Assembly (NCBI RefSeq): GCF_018502625.1 | Contig: NZ_CP075566.1 | Span: 191,001 to 255,000, forward strand | Origin: Pseudomonas hormoni | Lineage (GTDB): Bacteria; Pseudomonadota; Gammaproteobacteria; Pseudomonadales; Pseudomonadaceae | Length of the DNA stretch: 64,000 bases | Reading direction: 5' to 3' | In this document: in pieces, positions 56,051-64,000 of the stretch | How positions within the stretch are numbered: the stretch's first letter is position 1 | How the letters are laid out: each line of letters starts with the position of its first letter | Translations under genes and position numbers: made by a program | Notes under the pieces: generated by a model | The model's database searches: none | Told to the model about the DNA's origin: nothing | Seen by the model: the letters and a program-made list of their open reading frames with translations, nothing else

Positions 56051-56575
56051 TTAACGCAGACCGCGTTGAGTCTCGTCCAGCTCACGGATGTACTTGAAGA
56101 TTTTACGGCTCGATGCCGGTGGCTTGTTGGTCGCCAGTTCGTGCTGGGCCTGACGGATCAGGGAGCGCAACTGCTGACGATCAGCCTCCGGGTAGTCGAG
56201 CACGAACTTCTCCAGGACTGCATCGTCGCCCGCGATCAAGCGATCGCGCCAACGTTCCAGGCCGTGGAAACGTTCGTTGTACTGCCGGGTGGAGGCATCG
56301 AGTTGATCGAGCAAAGTCAGAATGGCGTCAGTGTCCTGATCGCGCATCAGTTTGCCGATGAACATGAGGTGCCGTTTACGCGCGATATTCGCGGTGTGCT
56401 TGGGCGCATCGGCCAGGGCCCGGCGCATAGCGTCGGTCAACGGCAGTTTTGCCAGCAAGTCAGGCTTGAGCGTTGTAAGGCGCTCGCCGAGGTCAACCAG
56501 AGCATGTAGCTCGCGTTTAACCTGGGATTTGCTTTTTTCTCCCGTATCGAGGGAGTCGTCGTAAGAATCAACCAT
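56051..56575 (-). CDS. yjgA: Ribosome-associated protein YjgA/DarP (DUF615)
   Basis: 174 aa, mostly helical and charged; binds pre-50S subunits late in assembly. Landmarks: [19 protein letters not shown] at the N-terminus, [25 protein letters not shown], and the end [13 protein letters not shown]. Start ATG at 56575. Sits between tldD and pmbA on the opposite strand, the usual place in gammaproteobacteria. The same frame stays open far upstream, antisense to pmbA, which is not coding. Confidence 0.93.
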   Translation of the reverse strand: MVDSYDDSLDTGEKSKSQVKRELHALVDLGERLTTLKPDLLAKLPLTDAMRRALADAPKHTANIARKRHLMFIGKLMRDQDTDAILTLLDQLDASTRQYNERFHGLERWRDRLIAGDDAVLEKFVLDYPEADRQQLRSLIRQAQHELATNKPPASSRKIFKYIRELDETQRGLR

Positions 56576-56683
56576 GGTGGCCGTCCGCAAAGAAACGCCG
56601 CCATGATAACCAGTCGGGGGCCGCTTGTCCGGCCCGGTCGCTCGAAGGCCTTTACCGAAAGCAGAATTTGAGTGGAGAACAGC

Positions 56684-58030
56684 ATGAGTGCAGTTGAAAG
56701 CGTCGGCCCACAAGCGTTGCCGGCACTGCAAGAACAAGTCGAGCAGATCATCGCTGAAGCCAAGCGCCAGGGCGCCAGTGCCTGTGAAGTGGCGGTATCC
56801 CTGGAGCAGGGCCTGTCGACCTCGGTACGTCAGCGCGAAGTCGAAACCGTCGAATTCAACCGCGATCAGGGCTTTGGCATCACCTTGTATGTTGGCCAGC
56901 GCAAGGGCTCGGCCAGCACCTCGGCCAGTGGCCCGGACGCGATTCGTGAAACCGTCGCTGCAGCGCTGGCCATCGCCAAACACACCTCCGAAGACGAAGC
57001 CTCCGGCCTGGCGGATGCAGCGCTGATGGCCAAGGACCTGCAGGATTTCGACCTGTTCCACCAATGGGACATCACACCGGAGCAAGCCATCGAGATGGCC
57101 CTGAGCTGCGAGGCGGCCGCATTTGCCACCGACAGCCGGATCAAGAATGCCGACGGCACCACCCTCAGCACTCACCAGGGCTGCCGCGTTTACGGCAACA
57201 GCCACGGTTTTATCGGCGGTTACGCGTCGACTCGTCACAGCCTGAGCTGCGTGATGATCGCCGAGGCCGATGGCCAGATGCAGCGCGATTACTGGTACGA
57301 CGTGAACCGGCAGGGCAATTTGCTGACTGACCCGGTGAGCATCGGCCAGCGTGCCGCGCAACGTGCAGCGAGCCGTCTGGGCGCGCGTCCGGTGCCGACC
57401 TGTGAAGTGCCGGTATTGTTCTCCGCGGAACTGGCCGGTGGTTTGTTCGGCAGTTTCCTCTCGGCGATTTCCGGCGGCAGCCTGTATCGCAAATCGTCGT
57501 TCCTGGAAGGCACCCTTGGGCAGAAGTTGTTCCCGGAATGGTTGACCATCGATGAGCGTCCGCACCTGATGCGCGCCATGGGCAGTTCGGCGTTCGACGG
57601 CGATGGCCTCGCGACGTACGCTAAACCGTTCGTCGAAAAGGGTGAGTTGGTGTCCTATATCCTCGGCACCTATTCCGGTCGCAAACTCGGCATGCCGAGC
57701 ACCGCCAACGCCGGCGGCGTGCACAACTTGTTCGTTACCCACGGCGACGAAGATCAGGCAGCGCTGCTGCGTCGCATGGGTCGTGGCTTGCTGGTGACCG
57801 AATTGATGGGCCAGGGCCTGAACATGGTCACCGGCGATTACTCTCGCGGTGCGGCGGGCTATTGGGTCGAGAACGGCGAGATCCAGTTCGCGGTCCAGGA
57901 AGTCACTATCGCCGGCAACATGCGCGACATGTTCAAGCAAATCGTTGCGGTGGGTAATGACCTGGAACTGCGCAGCAACATTCGCACGGGTTCGGTGTTG
58001 ATCGAGCGGATGACGGTGGCGGGTAGCTAA
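56684..58030 (+). CDS. pmbA: Metalloprotease accessory subunit PmbA (TldE)
   Basis: 448 aa, partner of TldD. Same fold (GVxR/Q...[15 protein letters not shown]) but no HExxxH, as expected for TldE. Closing region [21 protein letters not shown] and [14 protein letters not shown] are typical. Start MSAVESVG at 56684 with GGAGAACAGC before it. Followed by a strong terminator. Confidence 0.95.
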   Translation: MSAVESVGPQALPALQEQVEQIIAEAKRQGASACEVAVSLEQGLSTSVRQREVETVEFNRDQGFGITLYVGQRKGSASTSASGPDAIRETVAAALAIAKHTSEDEASGLADAALMAKDLQDFDLFHQWDITPEQAIEMALSCEAAAFATDSRIKNADGTTLSTHQGCRVYGNSHGFIGGYASTRHSLSCVMIAEADGQMQRDYWYDVNRQGNLLTDPVSIGQRAAQRAASRLGARPVPTCEVPVLFSAELAGGLFGSFLSAISGGSLYRKSSFLEGTLGQKLFPEWLTIDERPHLMRAMGSSAFDGDGLATYAKPFVEKGELVSYILGTYSGRKLGMPSTANAGGVHNLFVTHGDEDQAALLRRMGRGLLVTELMGQGLNMVTGDYSRGAAGYWVENGEIQFAVQEVTIAGNMRDMFKQIVAVGNDLELRSNIRTGSVLIERMTVAGS

Positions 58031-58047
58031 ATCCCGCCGTTACACAA

Positions 58048-58082
58048 AAGGCGCGCCACCCATTGGGGGGCGCGCCTTTTTT
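58048..58082 (+). terminator. pmbA intrinsic terminator
   Basis: AGGCGCGCC-ACCCATTGGG-GGGCGCGCCTTTTTT, 17 bp after the stop. Confidence 0.92.
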
Positions 58083-58103
58083 ATGCGCCATGCACCGTCC
58101 CCC

Positions 58104-58203
58104 TGTGGGAGCGAGACCGGCTTGCCGGCGATAGCGGTGTGTCAGTCACCAAAGATGTTGAAGGTTATACCGCTATCGCCGGCAAGCCGGTCTCGCTCCC
58201 ACA
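58104..58203. repeat. REP pair (REPIN), class TGTGGGAGCGAGACCGGC
   Basis: Inverted arms TGTGGGAGCGAGACCGGCTT, same class as 12512-12610. Confidence 0.9.
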
Positions 58204-58238
58204 AGGGACACTGCGTATCTCCGGCGGGGTTGTTTTGG

Positions 58239-58269
58239 TTCTCATTATCATCTAATAATAAATCTCATT
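58239..58269. promoter_or_regulatory. Fur box(es) of the fagA-fumC-sodA operon
   Basis: TTCTCATTATCATC followed by TAATAATAAATCTCATT: overlapping NATWAT-type hexamers as in Fur operators, ending 18 bp before fagA. The homologous P. aeruginosa operon is Fur-repressed. Confidence 0.82.
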
Positions 58270-58287
58270 ACCGAATGAGCCCGGATC

Positions 58288-58695
58288 ATGAGTTCTGCCT
58301 TGCACGAGCAGCCCTACCTCGAAAACTGGCGCTGGATGAGTCGCCAGATCCGTTGCGCGATGGATCCCGACGAACCTCGCCTTATCGAACATTACCTGGC
58401 CGAAGGCCGGTATCTGGCGTGCTGCACGGCGAACTCACCCTGGACCATCGCCGAAACTTCTTTCCGTTTGCTGCTCGACACCGCCGCCGATGTCGCGCTG
58501 CCCTGGCACTGGCGGACCTTTTGCCTGGACCAGGCGTGGCGCCCGCTGCGCGAACTCGAACGCCTCTCCCTTTGCAAGTGCCGCCTCAAGCGCTGGCAAA
58601 GCTACACCTGGCAATTGGCGACCTGCGAGTTGCAGCCTTCGATTCCTCTTACTGAACTGGTGCAAGGATTTTCTGATGAACAAGACTCGTATTGA
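58288..58695 (+). CDS. fagA: FagA, Fur-associated protein
   Basis: 135 aa, small protein always first in the Fur-controlled fagA-fumC-orf-sodA operon of pseudomonads. Visible: MSSALHEQPYLENWRWMSRQIRCAM-type N-terminus (ENWRWMSRQIRCAMD), EHYLAEGRYLACC, WTIAETSFRLLLDTA, and several Cys/Trp residues. No membrane segment or known catalytic motif; function unknown. Overlaps fumC by 20 bp. Confidence 0.92.
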   Translation: MSSALHEQPYLENWRWMSRQIRCAMDPDEPRLIEHYLAEGRYLACCTANSPWTIAETSFRLLLDTAADVALPWHWRTFCLDQAWRPLRELERLSLCKCRLKRWQSYTWQLATCELQPSIPLTELVQGFSDEQDSY

Positions 58696-60052
58696 GCGCG
58701 ACAGCATGGGCGAGCTTCAGGTCCCGGTGGACGCGCTCTATGGCGCACAGACCCAGCGTGCAGTGAATAACTTCCCGATCAGCGGCAAACCGATGCCCGT
58801 GCAGTTCATCCGTGCGCTGATTCTGGCCAAAGCCGCCGCCGCCCGAGCCAACGTCGAACTCAAGCAGATCAGCGAATCCCAGGGCAAAGCCATCGTCGAC
58901 GCGGCACTGGGCTTGCTGCAGGGCGATTTCATGCAGCACTTCCCGGTGGATATTTTCCAGACCGGTTCCGGCACCAGTTCCAACATGAACGCCAACGAAG
59001 TGATCGCGACCCTCGCCAGCCGTCTGCTCGGCGAGTCGGTGAACCCCAACGATCACGTCAATTGCGGCCAGAGCAGCAACGACATCATCCCGACCACCAT
59101 CCACGTCAGCGCTGCGCTGGCGTTGCATGAGCAACTGCTGCCGGCGCTGGTGCGTCTGGTGCAGGTGATCGAGCACAAGGCTGAAGAGGTTCATCACCAC
59201 GTCAAAACCGGCCGCACTCATTTGATGGATGCGATGCCGGTGCGCATGAGCCAGGTGCTCAACGGTTGGGCGCAACAACTGAAGGCCAACATCGGCCATC
59301 TACAGGATCTGCTGCCGAGTCTGCAATCCCTGGCTCAGGGCGGCACGGCGGTGGGCACCGGCGTTAATGCGCATCCCGAGTTCGCCGGGCTTTTCAGCCA
59401 GCAACTGACAAAGCTGACGCAGGTGCAATTCACGCCGGGCACTGATTTGTTCGCACTGATCGGCTCCCAGGACACCGCCGTTGCGGTCTCCGGGCAACTG
59501 AAAACCACCGCTGTTTCGCTGATGAAAATCGCCAACGACCTGCGCTGGATGAACTCCGGCCCGCTGGCCGGCCTTGGTGAAATCGAACTCGAAGCCTTGC
59601 AGCCGGGCTCATCGATCATGCCCGGCAAGGTCAATCCGGTGATCCCGGAAGCCACCGCCATGGTCGCCGCTCAAGTGATCGGCAATGACACCGTCATCAC
59701 CATCGCTGGCCAGTCGGGCAACTTCGAGCTGAACGTGATGCTGCCGATCATCGCCCAGAACCTGCTGAGCAGCATGGAGTTGCTGGCCAACGCCAGCCAC
59801 CTGCTGGGTGAAAAGGCCATCGCGAGCTTCAAGGTCAACGAAGCCCGGCTCAAGGAAGCGCTGTCGCGCAACCCGATTCTGGTCACTGCACTCAACCCGA
59901 TCATTGGTTACCAAAAAGCCGCTGAAATCGCCAAGAAGGCTTATCAGCAAGGCCGGCCGGTAATCGATGTCGCTCTGGAACACACGGACCTGACGCGTAG
60001 CCAACTGGAAGAGTTGCTCAATCCGGAAAAGCTCACCGCAGGCGGCGTGTAA
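58676..60052 (+). CDS. fumC: Class II fumarate hydratase (FumC), iron-independent
   Basis: 458 aa. Interconverts fumarate and malate without an iron-sulfur cluster, so it serves under iron shortage. Signature GSSIMPGKVNP, plus GSGTSSNMNANEV, NCGQSSNDIIPT, TGRTHLMDA. ATG at 58676 follows AAGGATTTTCTG and lies inside the fagA 3' end; an open frame extends further upstream but is antisense to nothing useful and lacks the family start. Confidence 0.96.
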   Translation: MNKTRIERDSMGELQVPVDALYGAQTQRAVNNFPISGKPMPVQFIRALILAKAAAARANVELKQISESQGKAIVDAALGLLQGDFMQHFPVDIFQTGSGTSSNMNANEVIATLASRLLGESVNPNDHVNCGQSSNDIIPTTIHVSAALALHEQLLPALVRLVQVIEHKAEEVHHHVKTGRTHLMDAMPVRMSQVLNGWAQQLKANIGHLQDLLPSLQSLAQGGTAVGTGVNAHPEFAGLFSQQLTKLTQVQFTPGTDLFALIGSQDTAVAVSGQLKTTAVSLMKIANDLRWMNSGPLAGLGEIELEALQPGSSIMPGKVNPVIPEATAMVAAQVIGNDTVITIAGQSGNFELNVMLPIIAQNLLSSMELLANASHLLGEKAIASFKVNEARLKEALSRNPILVTALNPIIGYQKAAEIAKKAYQQGRPVIDVALEHTDLTRSQLEELLNPEKLTAGGV

Positions 60053-60079
60053 TTACCGCAACCGCTTTGGAGGCTCACC

Positions 60080-60511
60080 ATGGAGCACTGGAAACGCACG
60101 ATCGAAAGGGCAAACCGCTGTTTCATGCTGGGCGAACTGGTGGATGCCCGCGAGGCTTACCTGCAGGCACTGGCCCTGGCCCAGGTGTTGTTCGAGCGCT
60201 GGGCGGATGCCGACGAAGCGGTGGCGGCCTGCGTCATTTCCCATCACAACCTGGCGGACCTGCATTTGCGTCTGAACCAGCCGGAGGAGAGCGCCGAATA
60301 CCTGTGCGCCATCCACCAGCGGCTATTGAAGACGATGCAGGACCCGCGACTGGCGCCGGCGTTACGCGAAGCAGCACTGCGTCAGAGCAGCAAAACCTAC
60401 GTCGAACTGCTGAATTTCATCAGCGAGCACGGCGAATACCCGCGTACTCATCGTTTGCTGCACACCGATGCCGCGTCGCCCGCTGCGCCTCTACATCATG
60501 GAGTCCATTGA
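60080..60511 (+). CDS. Conserved helical protein between fumC and sodA
   Basis: 143 aa, helical, TPR-like: [20 protein letters not shown], then [23 protein letters not shown], then a third helix pair. Has several His and a His-rich end (APLHHGVH). Occupies the orf position of the fagA operon (as PA4469). Function unknown; co-expression under iron limitation suggests help with metal handling or Mn-SOD maturation, but that is inference. sodA starts 1 bp after its stop, so translation is coupled. Confidence 0.88.
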   Translation: MEHWKRTIERANRCFMLGELVDAREAYLQALALAQVLFERWADADEAVAACVISHHNLADLHLRLNQPEESAEYLCAIHQRLLKTMQDPRLAPALREAALRQSSKTYVELLNFISEHGEYPRTHRLLHTDAASPAAPLHHGVH

Positions 60512-60512
60512 A

Positions 60513-61124
60513 ATGGCTTTTAGCTTGCCTGCCTTGCCGTACGCCTACGATGCCCTGGAACCGCACATCGATGCGCAGACCATGGAAATCCACTACACCA
60601 AGCATCACCAGACCTACATCAACAACCTGAACGCTGCCGTCGAAGGCACCGAGTTTGCCGAGTGGCCAGTGGAAAAACTGGTGGCTGCGGTTCAGCAACT
60701 GCCGGAAAAACTCCGCGCGGCGATAATCAATCAGGGCGGTGGTCATGCCAACCATTCGCTGTTCTGGGAAGTCATGGTGCCCAACGGCGGCGGTCAGCCG
60801 GACGGCGAGCTGGCCAAGGCGATCGACGACCAACTGGGCGGTCTCGACCGTTTCAAGGAAGCGTTCACTAAAGCCGCGCTGACCCGTTTCGGCAGCGGCT
60901 GGGCCTGGCTGAGTGTGACCCCGCAAAAGACCCTGGTCGTGGAAAGCAGCGGTAACCAGGACAGTCCGTTGATGAGCGGCAACACGCCCATCCTCGGCCT
61001 GGATGTCTGGGAGCACGCCTATTACCTGCAATATCAAAACCGTCGCCCGGAATACATCAACGCGTTTTACAACGTGATCAATTGGCCTGAAGTCGCTGCG
61101 CGCTATCAGGCTGCACTGGTTTAA
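60513..61124 (+). CDS. sodA: Manganese superoxide dismutase
   Basis: 203 aa. Metal ligands His27 ([10 protein letters not shown]), His81 ([11 protein letters not shown]), Asp and His of [12 protein letters not shown]. Second-shell features GGGHANHS and SGWAWLSV point to Mn rather than Fe. Last confident gene of the Fur-controlled operon; removes superoxide when iron-SOD is down. ATG at 60513 after GGAGTCCATTGAA. Called sodM in P. aeruginosa. Confidence 0.95.
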   Translation: MAFSLPALPYAYDALEPHIDAQTMEIHYTKHHQTYINNLNAAVEGTEFAEWPVEKLVAAVQQLPEKLRAAIINQGGGHANHSLFWEVMVPNGGGQPDGELAKAIDDQLGGLDRFKEAFTKAALTRFGSGWAWLSVTPQKTLVVESSGNQDSPLMSGNTPILGLDVWEHAYYLQYQNRRPEYINAFYNVINWPEVAARYQAALV

Positions 61125-61154
61125 GTCTTCTATAAAAACAATCCTGGGCTGACT

Positions 61155-62048
61155 ATGGGCACTGAAACACTGGCGATCGGAAGTGGGCGGATGTTTCGTT
61201 ACGCATTGGGGTCGCTGTTACTGCTGGCGGGTATGAGCTTGTTGGTCGCCCAGGGCCTGGCGTGGCTGGATCTTGAACCAAAACTGCTACGCGCCTTATA
61301 GGGCGGTGCGATCTGTGCGCTGGGTACGGCCTTGGGCGCGGTGCCGGTGCTGGTGATTCGGCGCATGCCGCAGGCGGTCAACGATACGCTGCTCGGCTTC
61401 GGCGCCGGGGTGATGCTCGCGGCGACGGCATTTTCGCTGATCGTTCCGGGTATTGCTGCGGCTGAAAGTCTGGGGCTGACGCCTTGGGCGGCCAGCGGGC
61501 TGATCAGTTTCGGCATCATGATGGGGGCGTTCGGGCTGTTTCTGGTGGATCGAAAGGTGTCTGGCGCATCGCCGGAAATGCTCGTCGGTACGCTGGAACG
61601 GCCGGTCATTCCGCCACGGATCTGGTTGTTCGTGTTTGCCATCATCGCCCACAACATTCCAGAAGGCATGGCGGTCGGTGTCTCGGCGGGCGGCGGCATG
61701 CCCGACGCCGACAGTCTGGCCATGGGCATTGCCTTGCAGGATGTGCCGGAAGGACTGGTGATTGCGTTGGTGTTGGCCGGGGCAGGGATGTCGCGGGTCA
61801 AGGCGTTCCTGATCGGTGCGGCGTCAGGGTTGGTCGAACCGGTCTTTGCGCTGTTGTGCGCCTGGCTGGTGAGCCTGGCCGAGTTGCTCTTGCCGCTAGG
61901 CCTGGCACTGGCGGCCGGGGCCATGTTGTTGGTGGTGACGCATGAAGTCATTCCCGAGTCGCGCCGCCATGGTCACGACAAGCTGGCTAGCCTTGGGCTA
62001 CTGATCGGGTTTTGTTTGATGATGGTGATGGATACCGCGTTGGCTTGA
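61155..62048 (+). pseudogene. ZIP-family metal transporter gene interrupted by an in-frame amber codon
   Basis: From the ATG at 61155 the frame encodes a first helix (ALGSLLLLAGMSLLVAQGL) and then KLLRAL followed by TAG at 61299-61301. In the same frame it continues at once GGAICALGTALGAVPVLVIRR and through the whole ZIP domain with HNIPEGMAVGVSAGGG and QDVPEGLVIALVLAGAG to the stop at 62046. A single change TTG to TAG would explain it. Either a pseudogene, an assembly error, or a transporter restarted downstream (TTG 61332, lacking the first helices). The intact relative (297 aa) imports Zn or Fe. It follows sodA by 30 bp. Confidence 0.8.
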
Positions 62049-62071
62049 AGGGACTGTTGCACAGACGCTCT

Positions 62072-62205
62072 TGTGGGCGAGGGAGCTTGCTCCCGCCCGG
62101 CTGCGCAGCAGTCGTGAAATCAGCGGATGCGGTATATCTGAAATGTTGCGATGGCAGGTTTCAGGGCCGCTTCGCAGCCCAGCGGGAGCAAGCTCCCTCG
62201 CCACA
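62072..62205. repeat. REP pair (REPIN), class GTGGGCGAGGGAGCTTGCTCC
   Basis: Inverted arms of the GTGGCGAGGGAG class, with one added G in the left arm, between convergent zip and ptsO genes. Confidence 0.88.
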
Positions 62206-62228
62206 GGCGCCCGCTCGCCGGGATGAGG

Positions 62229-62501
62229 TTATTCGCCTTCGTCGAAGAAGTTGTTGATCAACGCCACCAGCGCATCCATCGCTTCCTGTTCCTGCTCACC
62301 TTCCGTACTCAGATGGATTTTGGTGCCTTTGCCGGCAGCCAGCATCATCATGGCCATGATGCTTTTGCCGTCGACCATGGACTGCGGCGTGCGCCCGGCT
62401 CTGATCTGGCAAGGGAACTGACCGGCCACGCCGACGAATTTGGCAGAAGCGCGGGCATGCAGGCCCAGCTTGTTGATGATTTCGATTTCCAGAGCAGGCA
62501 T
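62229..62501 (-). CDS. ptsO: Nitrogen-PTS phosphocarrier NPr
   Basis: 90-aa HPr-like protein. Phosphorylated His15 in KLGLHARASAKF and the Ser47 region GKSIMAMMML are present. It passes phosphate from EINtr (PtsP) to EIIANtr. Last gene of the hpf-ptsN-rapZ-ptsO string behind rpoN; 15 bp after rapZ. Confidence 0.95.
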   Translation of the reverse strand: MPALEIEIINKLGLHARASAKFVGVAGQFPCQIRAGRTPQSMVDGKSIMAMMMLAAGKGTKIHLSTEGEQEQEAMDALVALINNFFDEGE

Positions 62502-62516
62502 CGCGATGTGAATCCT

Positions 62517-63374
62517 TTAGCTGAGGTCGCGGTGGCGGACCTGGACGTTCTTCAGGGATTTTTGCAGGGCCTGACCCAGACGTTCGGTCAGGTAGACGGA
62601 GCGGTGATGCCCGCCTGTGCAGCCAATGGCAATGGTGACATAAGCACGGTTGCTGGCGGCAAAGCGGGGCAGCCATTTGAGCAGGTACGTGGAGATGTCC
62701 TGGAACATCTCCTCGACGTCCGGCTGGGCCGCCAGGTACTCGGCAACCGGTAGATCAAGCCCGGACTGATCGCGTAGCTCCGGCTTCCAATAGGGGTTCG
62801 GCAGGCAGCGCACGTCGAACACCAGATCGGCGTCCACTGGCATGCCGCGCTTGAATCCAAAAGACTCCACCAGGAACGCAGTGCCGGGTTCGGGCTGGTT
62901 CAGCAGGCGCAACTTGATGGTATCGCGCAGCTGATACAGGTTCAGGTTCGTGGTGTTGACCTTGAGATCGGCGAGGTCGGCAATTGGCCCGAGCAGGCTG
63001 GTTTCATCGTTGATCGCCTCGGCCAGCGAGCGATTGGCGCTGCTTAGCGGGTGACGACGGCGGGTTTCCGAAAAGCGCTTGAGCAAGGTTTCTTCGTCGG
63101 CATCCAGATACAGGACATCGCACTGGATATGCCGGCTGCGGACTTCTGCGAGCAGTTCCGGAAAACGGGTCAGGTGACTCGGCAAGTTGCGTGCGTCGAT
63201 GGAGACGGCAACCAGCGGCTGCGCGAGCTCAGTATGAATCAACGCACGTTCGGCCAGTTCCGGCAGCAACCCGGCGGGCAGGTTGTCGATGCAGTAATAG
63301 CCGTTGTCCTCGAGAACATCGAGTGCGGTACTTTTACCTGAGCCGGAACGGCCACTGACGATGATCAAGCGCAT
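62517..63374 (-). CDS. rapZ: RNase adapter protein RapZ
   Basis: 285 aa. N-terminal P-loop [12 protein letters not shown] (about 8-19), Walker B-like VLYLDADEE, and the C-terminal RNA-binding half with [22 protein letters not shown] and [11 protein letters not shown]. In enterobacteria it senses glucosamine-6-phosphate and guides RNase E; in pseudomonads the role is less clear. Two bp from ptsN. Confidence 0.95.
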   Translation of the reverse strand: MRLIIVSGRSGSGKSTALDVLEDNGYYCIDNLPAGLLPELAERALIHTELAQPLVAVSIDARNLPSHLTRFPELLAEVRSRHIQCDVLYLDADEETLLKRFSETRRRHPLSSANRSLAEAINDETSLLGPIADLADLKVNTTNLNLYQLRDTIKLRLLNQPEPGTAFLVESFGFKRGMPVDADLVFDVRCLPNPYWKPELRDQSGLDLPVAEYLAAQPDVEEMFQDISTYLLKWLPRFAASNRAYVTIAIGCTGGHHRSVYLTERLGQALQKSLKNVQVRHRDLS

Positions 63375-63376
63375 GA

Positions 63377-63841
63377 TTAGTGCCCGTTTTGCTCGTCCAG
63401 GACAACCTGATACAAGGCTTCATTGCTCGCGGCGCTACGCAGGCGATCACGGACTTCCTTGCGATCAAGCATGCTTGCGATCTGGCGGAGCAATTCAAGG
63501 TGCGCATCGGTAGCCGCTTCCGGGACCAGCAGAACGAACAGCAGGTCAACCGGGGCGCCGTCGATGGCGTCAAAATCGATGGGAGCGTCCAGGTGCATCA
63601 AGGCACTGATGGGCGAGGTGCAACCTTTCAGCCGACAGTGGGGGATAGCGATGCCGTTACCAAAACCGGTCGAGCCAAGTTTTTCACGGGCAATCAAAGC
63701 CTCGAAGACATCTTGCATCTCCAGAGCCGGCACTTCGCGGGCGATCAGATTGGCAATTTGCTCGAGGGCTTTCTTTTTGCTGCCGCCCGGCACGTTCACG
63801 AGGGAACGGCCGGGGGTCAGGATGCTTTCAAGTCGGATCAT
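63377..63841 (-). CDS. ptsN: Nitrogen-PTS EIIA component (EIIANtr)
   Basis: 154 aa, with phosphorylated His68 in [13 protein letters not shown] and the family start [10 protein letters not shown]. Regulatory end-point of PTSNtr (potassium, carbon/nitrogen balance). Between hpf and rapZ. Confidence 0.95.
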   Translation of the reverse strand: MIRLESILTPGRSLVNVPGGSKKKALEQIANLIAREVPALEMQDVFEALIAREKLGSTGFGNGIAIPHCRLKGCTSPISALMHLDAPIDFDAIDGAPVDLLFVLLVPEAATDAHLELLRQIASMLDRKEVRDRLRSAASNEALYQVVLDEQNGH

Positions 63842-63853
63842 GGGTTGGGAGTG

Positions 63854-64000
63854 TTAACGACCGGTCGCGCCCTGGAGGAGGCTTTGGGTCTTTTCCTTAT
63901 GCTTTTTGAGTTGTTTATCCAGCTTGTCGGTCAGCGCGTCGATCGCCGCGTACATGTCGGTATGTTCCGCGTTTGCGACCACTTCATTGCCGGGAATATG
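63854..64000 (-). CDS. hpf: Ribosome hibernation promoting factor (partial, C-terminal end)
   Basis: The last 48 codons are in the window: [13 protein letters not shown] then [20 protein letters not shown] and [14 protein letters not shown] before TAA. This is the conserved end of the short HPF/YhbH family that dimerises 70S ribosomes in stationary phase. The start lies beyond the window. Gap to ptsN is 12 bp. Confidence 0.93.
   Translation of the reverse strand, partial: HIPGNEVVANAEHTDMYAAIDALTDKLDKQLKKHKEKTQSLLQGATGR

Noticed and set aside
56576..57940. Long minus-strand extension of yjgA antisense to pmbA
   Set aside because: YjgA begins at 56575 by family length; the extension is only an open shadow frame of pmbA.

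Overview
The window is a 64 kb piece of a Pseudomonas chromosome, most likely of the fluorescens/putida type. It is GC-rich with strong codon bias. Gene order follows the well-known Pseudomonas arrangement (piuA-piuC-Sel1 protein-speC; dpp cluster with OprD-type porin; roxSR; gatCAB/mreBCD/maf/rng/yhdP/tldD/pmbA; fagA-fumC-orf-sodA; ptsO-rapZ-ptsN-hpf). Nearly every longer intergenic gap holds a paired REP element (REPIN) typical of this group. No tRNA, rRNA, CRISPR array, intact insertion sequence or prophage was seen. Species assignment is inference from gene content, not from a database search.

Layout. 1-3264: iron uptake, with a truncated TonB-dependent siderophore receptor divergent from piuC and a Sel1-repeat gene around candidate Fur sites. 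3431-5134: ornithine decarboxylase speC with a long leader holding a promoter-like sequence, an intrinsic terminator and an overlapping small reading frame. 5135-6093: two tandem paralogous small proteins of unknown function with duplicated leaders. 6289-9740: four-gene osmoprotectant ABC importer. 10253-11836: prfC. 12174-12428: small exported acidic protein. 12628-23353: dipeptide importer (dppBCDF), three binding proteins and a dipeptide porin; a decayed fourth binding-protein end lies just upstream. 24472-29196: SIMPL-domain protein, RoxS/RoxR redox two-component system, SbmA/YddA-like ABC protein. 29441-37913: GntR regulator plus galactarate/glucarate catabolism (kdgD, ketoglutarate semialdehyde dehydrogenase, MFS transporter, garD), interrupted by an oppositely oriented, LexA-box-controlled phospholipase-like operon. 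38100-41037: AEC transporter, CMD-family protein, CaCA antiporter, RlpA-like lipoprotein. 41229-58030: amidotransferase gatCAB, cell shape mreBCD, maf, rng, yhdP, nitrilase, tldD, yjgA, pmbA. 58288-62048: Fur-controlled fagA-fumC-orf-sodA and an amber-interrupted ZIP transporter gene. 62229-64000: nitrogen-PTS cluster ptsO-rapZ-ptsN-hpf.

How the genes work together. Peptides enter through the OpdP-like porin, are bound by one of several DppA-type proteins and pass through DppBC using DppDF. Galactarate/glucarate is imported by the MFS carrier, dehydrated by GarD, converted by KdgD to 2-ketoglutarate semialdehyde and oxidised to 2-ketoglutarate; a 24-bp inverted repeat over the -10 of kdgD is the likely operator. 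The fagA operon swaps in iron-free fumarase C and Mn-SOD under iron limitation.

The parts that look least described are: (i) a phospholipase-C/P1-nuclease-like protein without a signal peptide under a textbook LexA box, followed by two small beta-rich genes, one frameshifted; (ii) the tandem 125-127 aa paralogs with matched leaders; (iii) the speC leader; (iv) an apparent ATT start for mreC overlapped by the stop of a short upstream frame; (v) an amber codon in the ZIP gene; and (vi) an E-to-Q change in the first alpha repeat of the Ca/Na exchanger.
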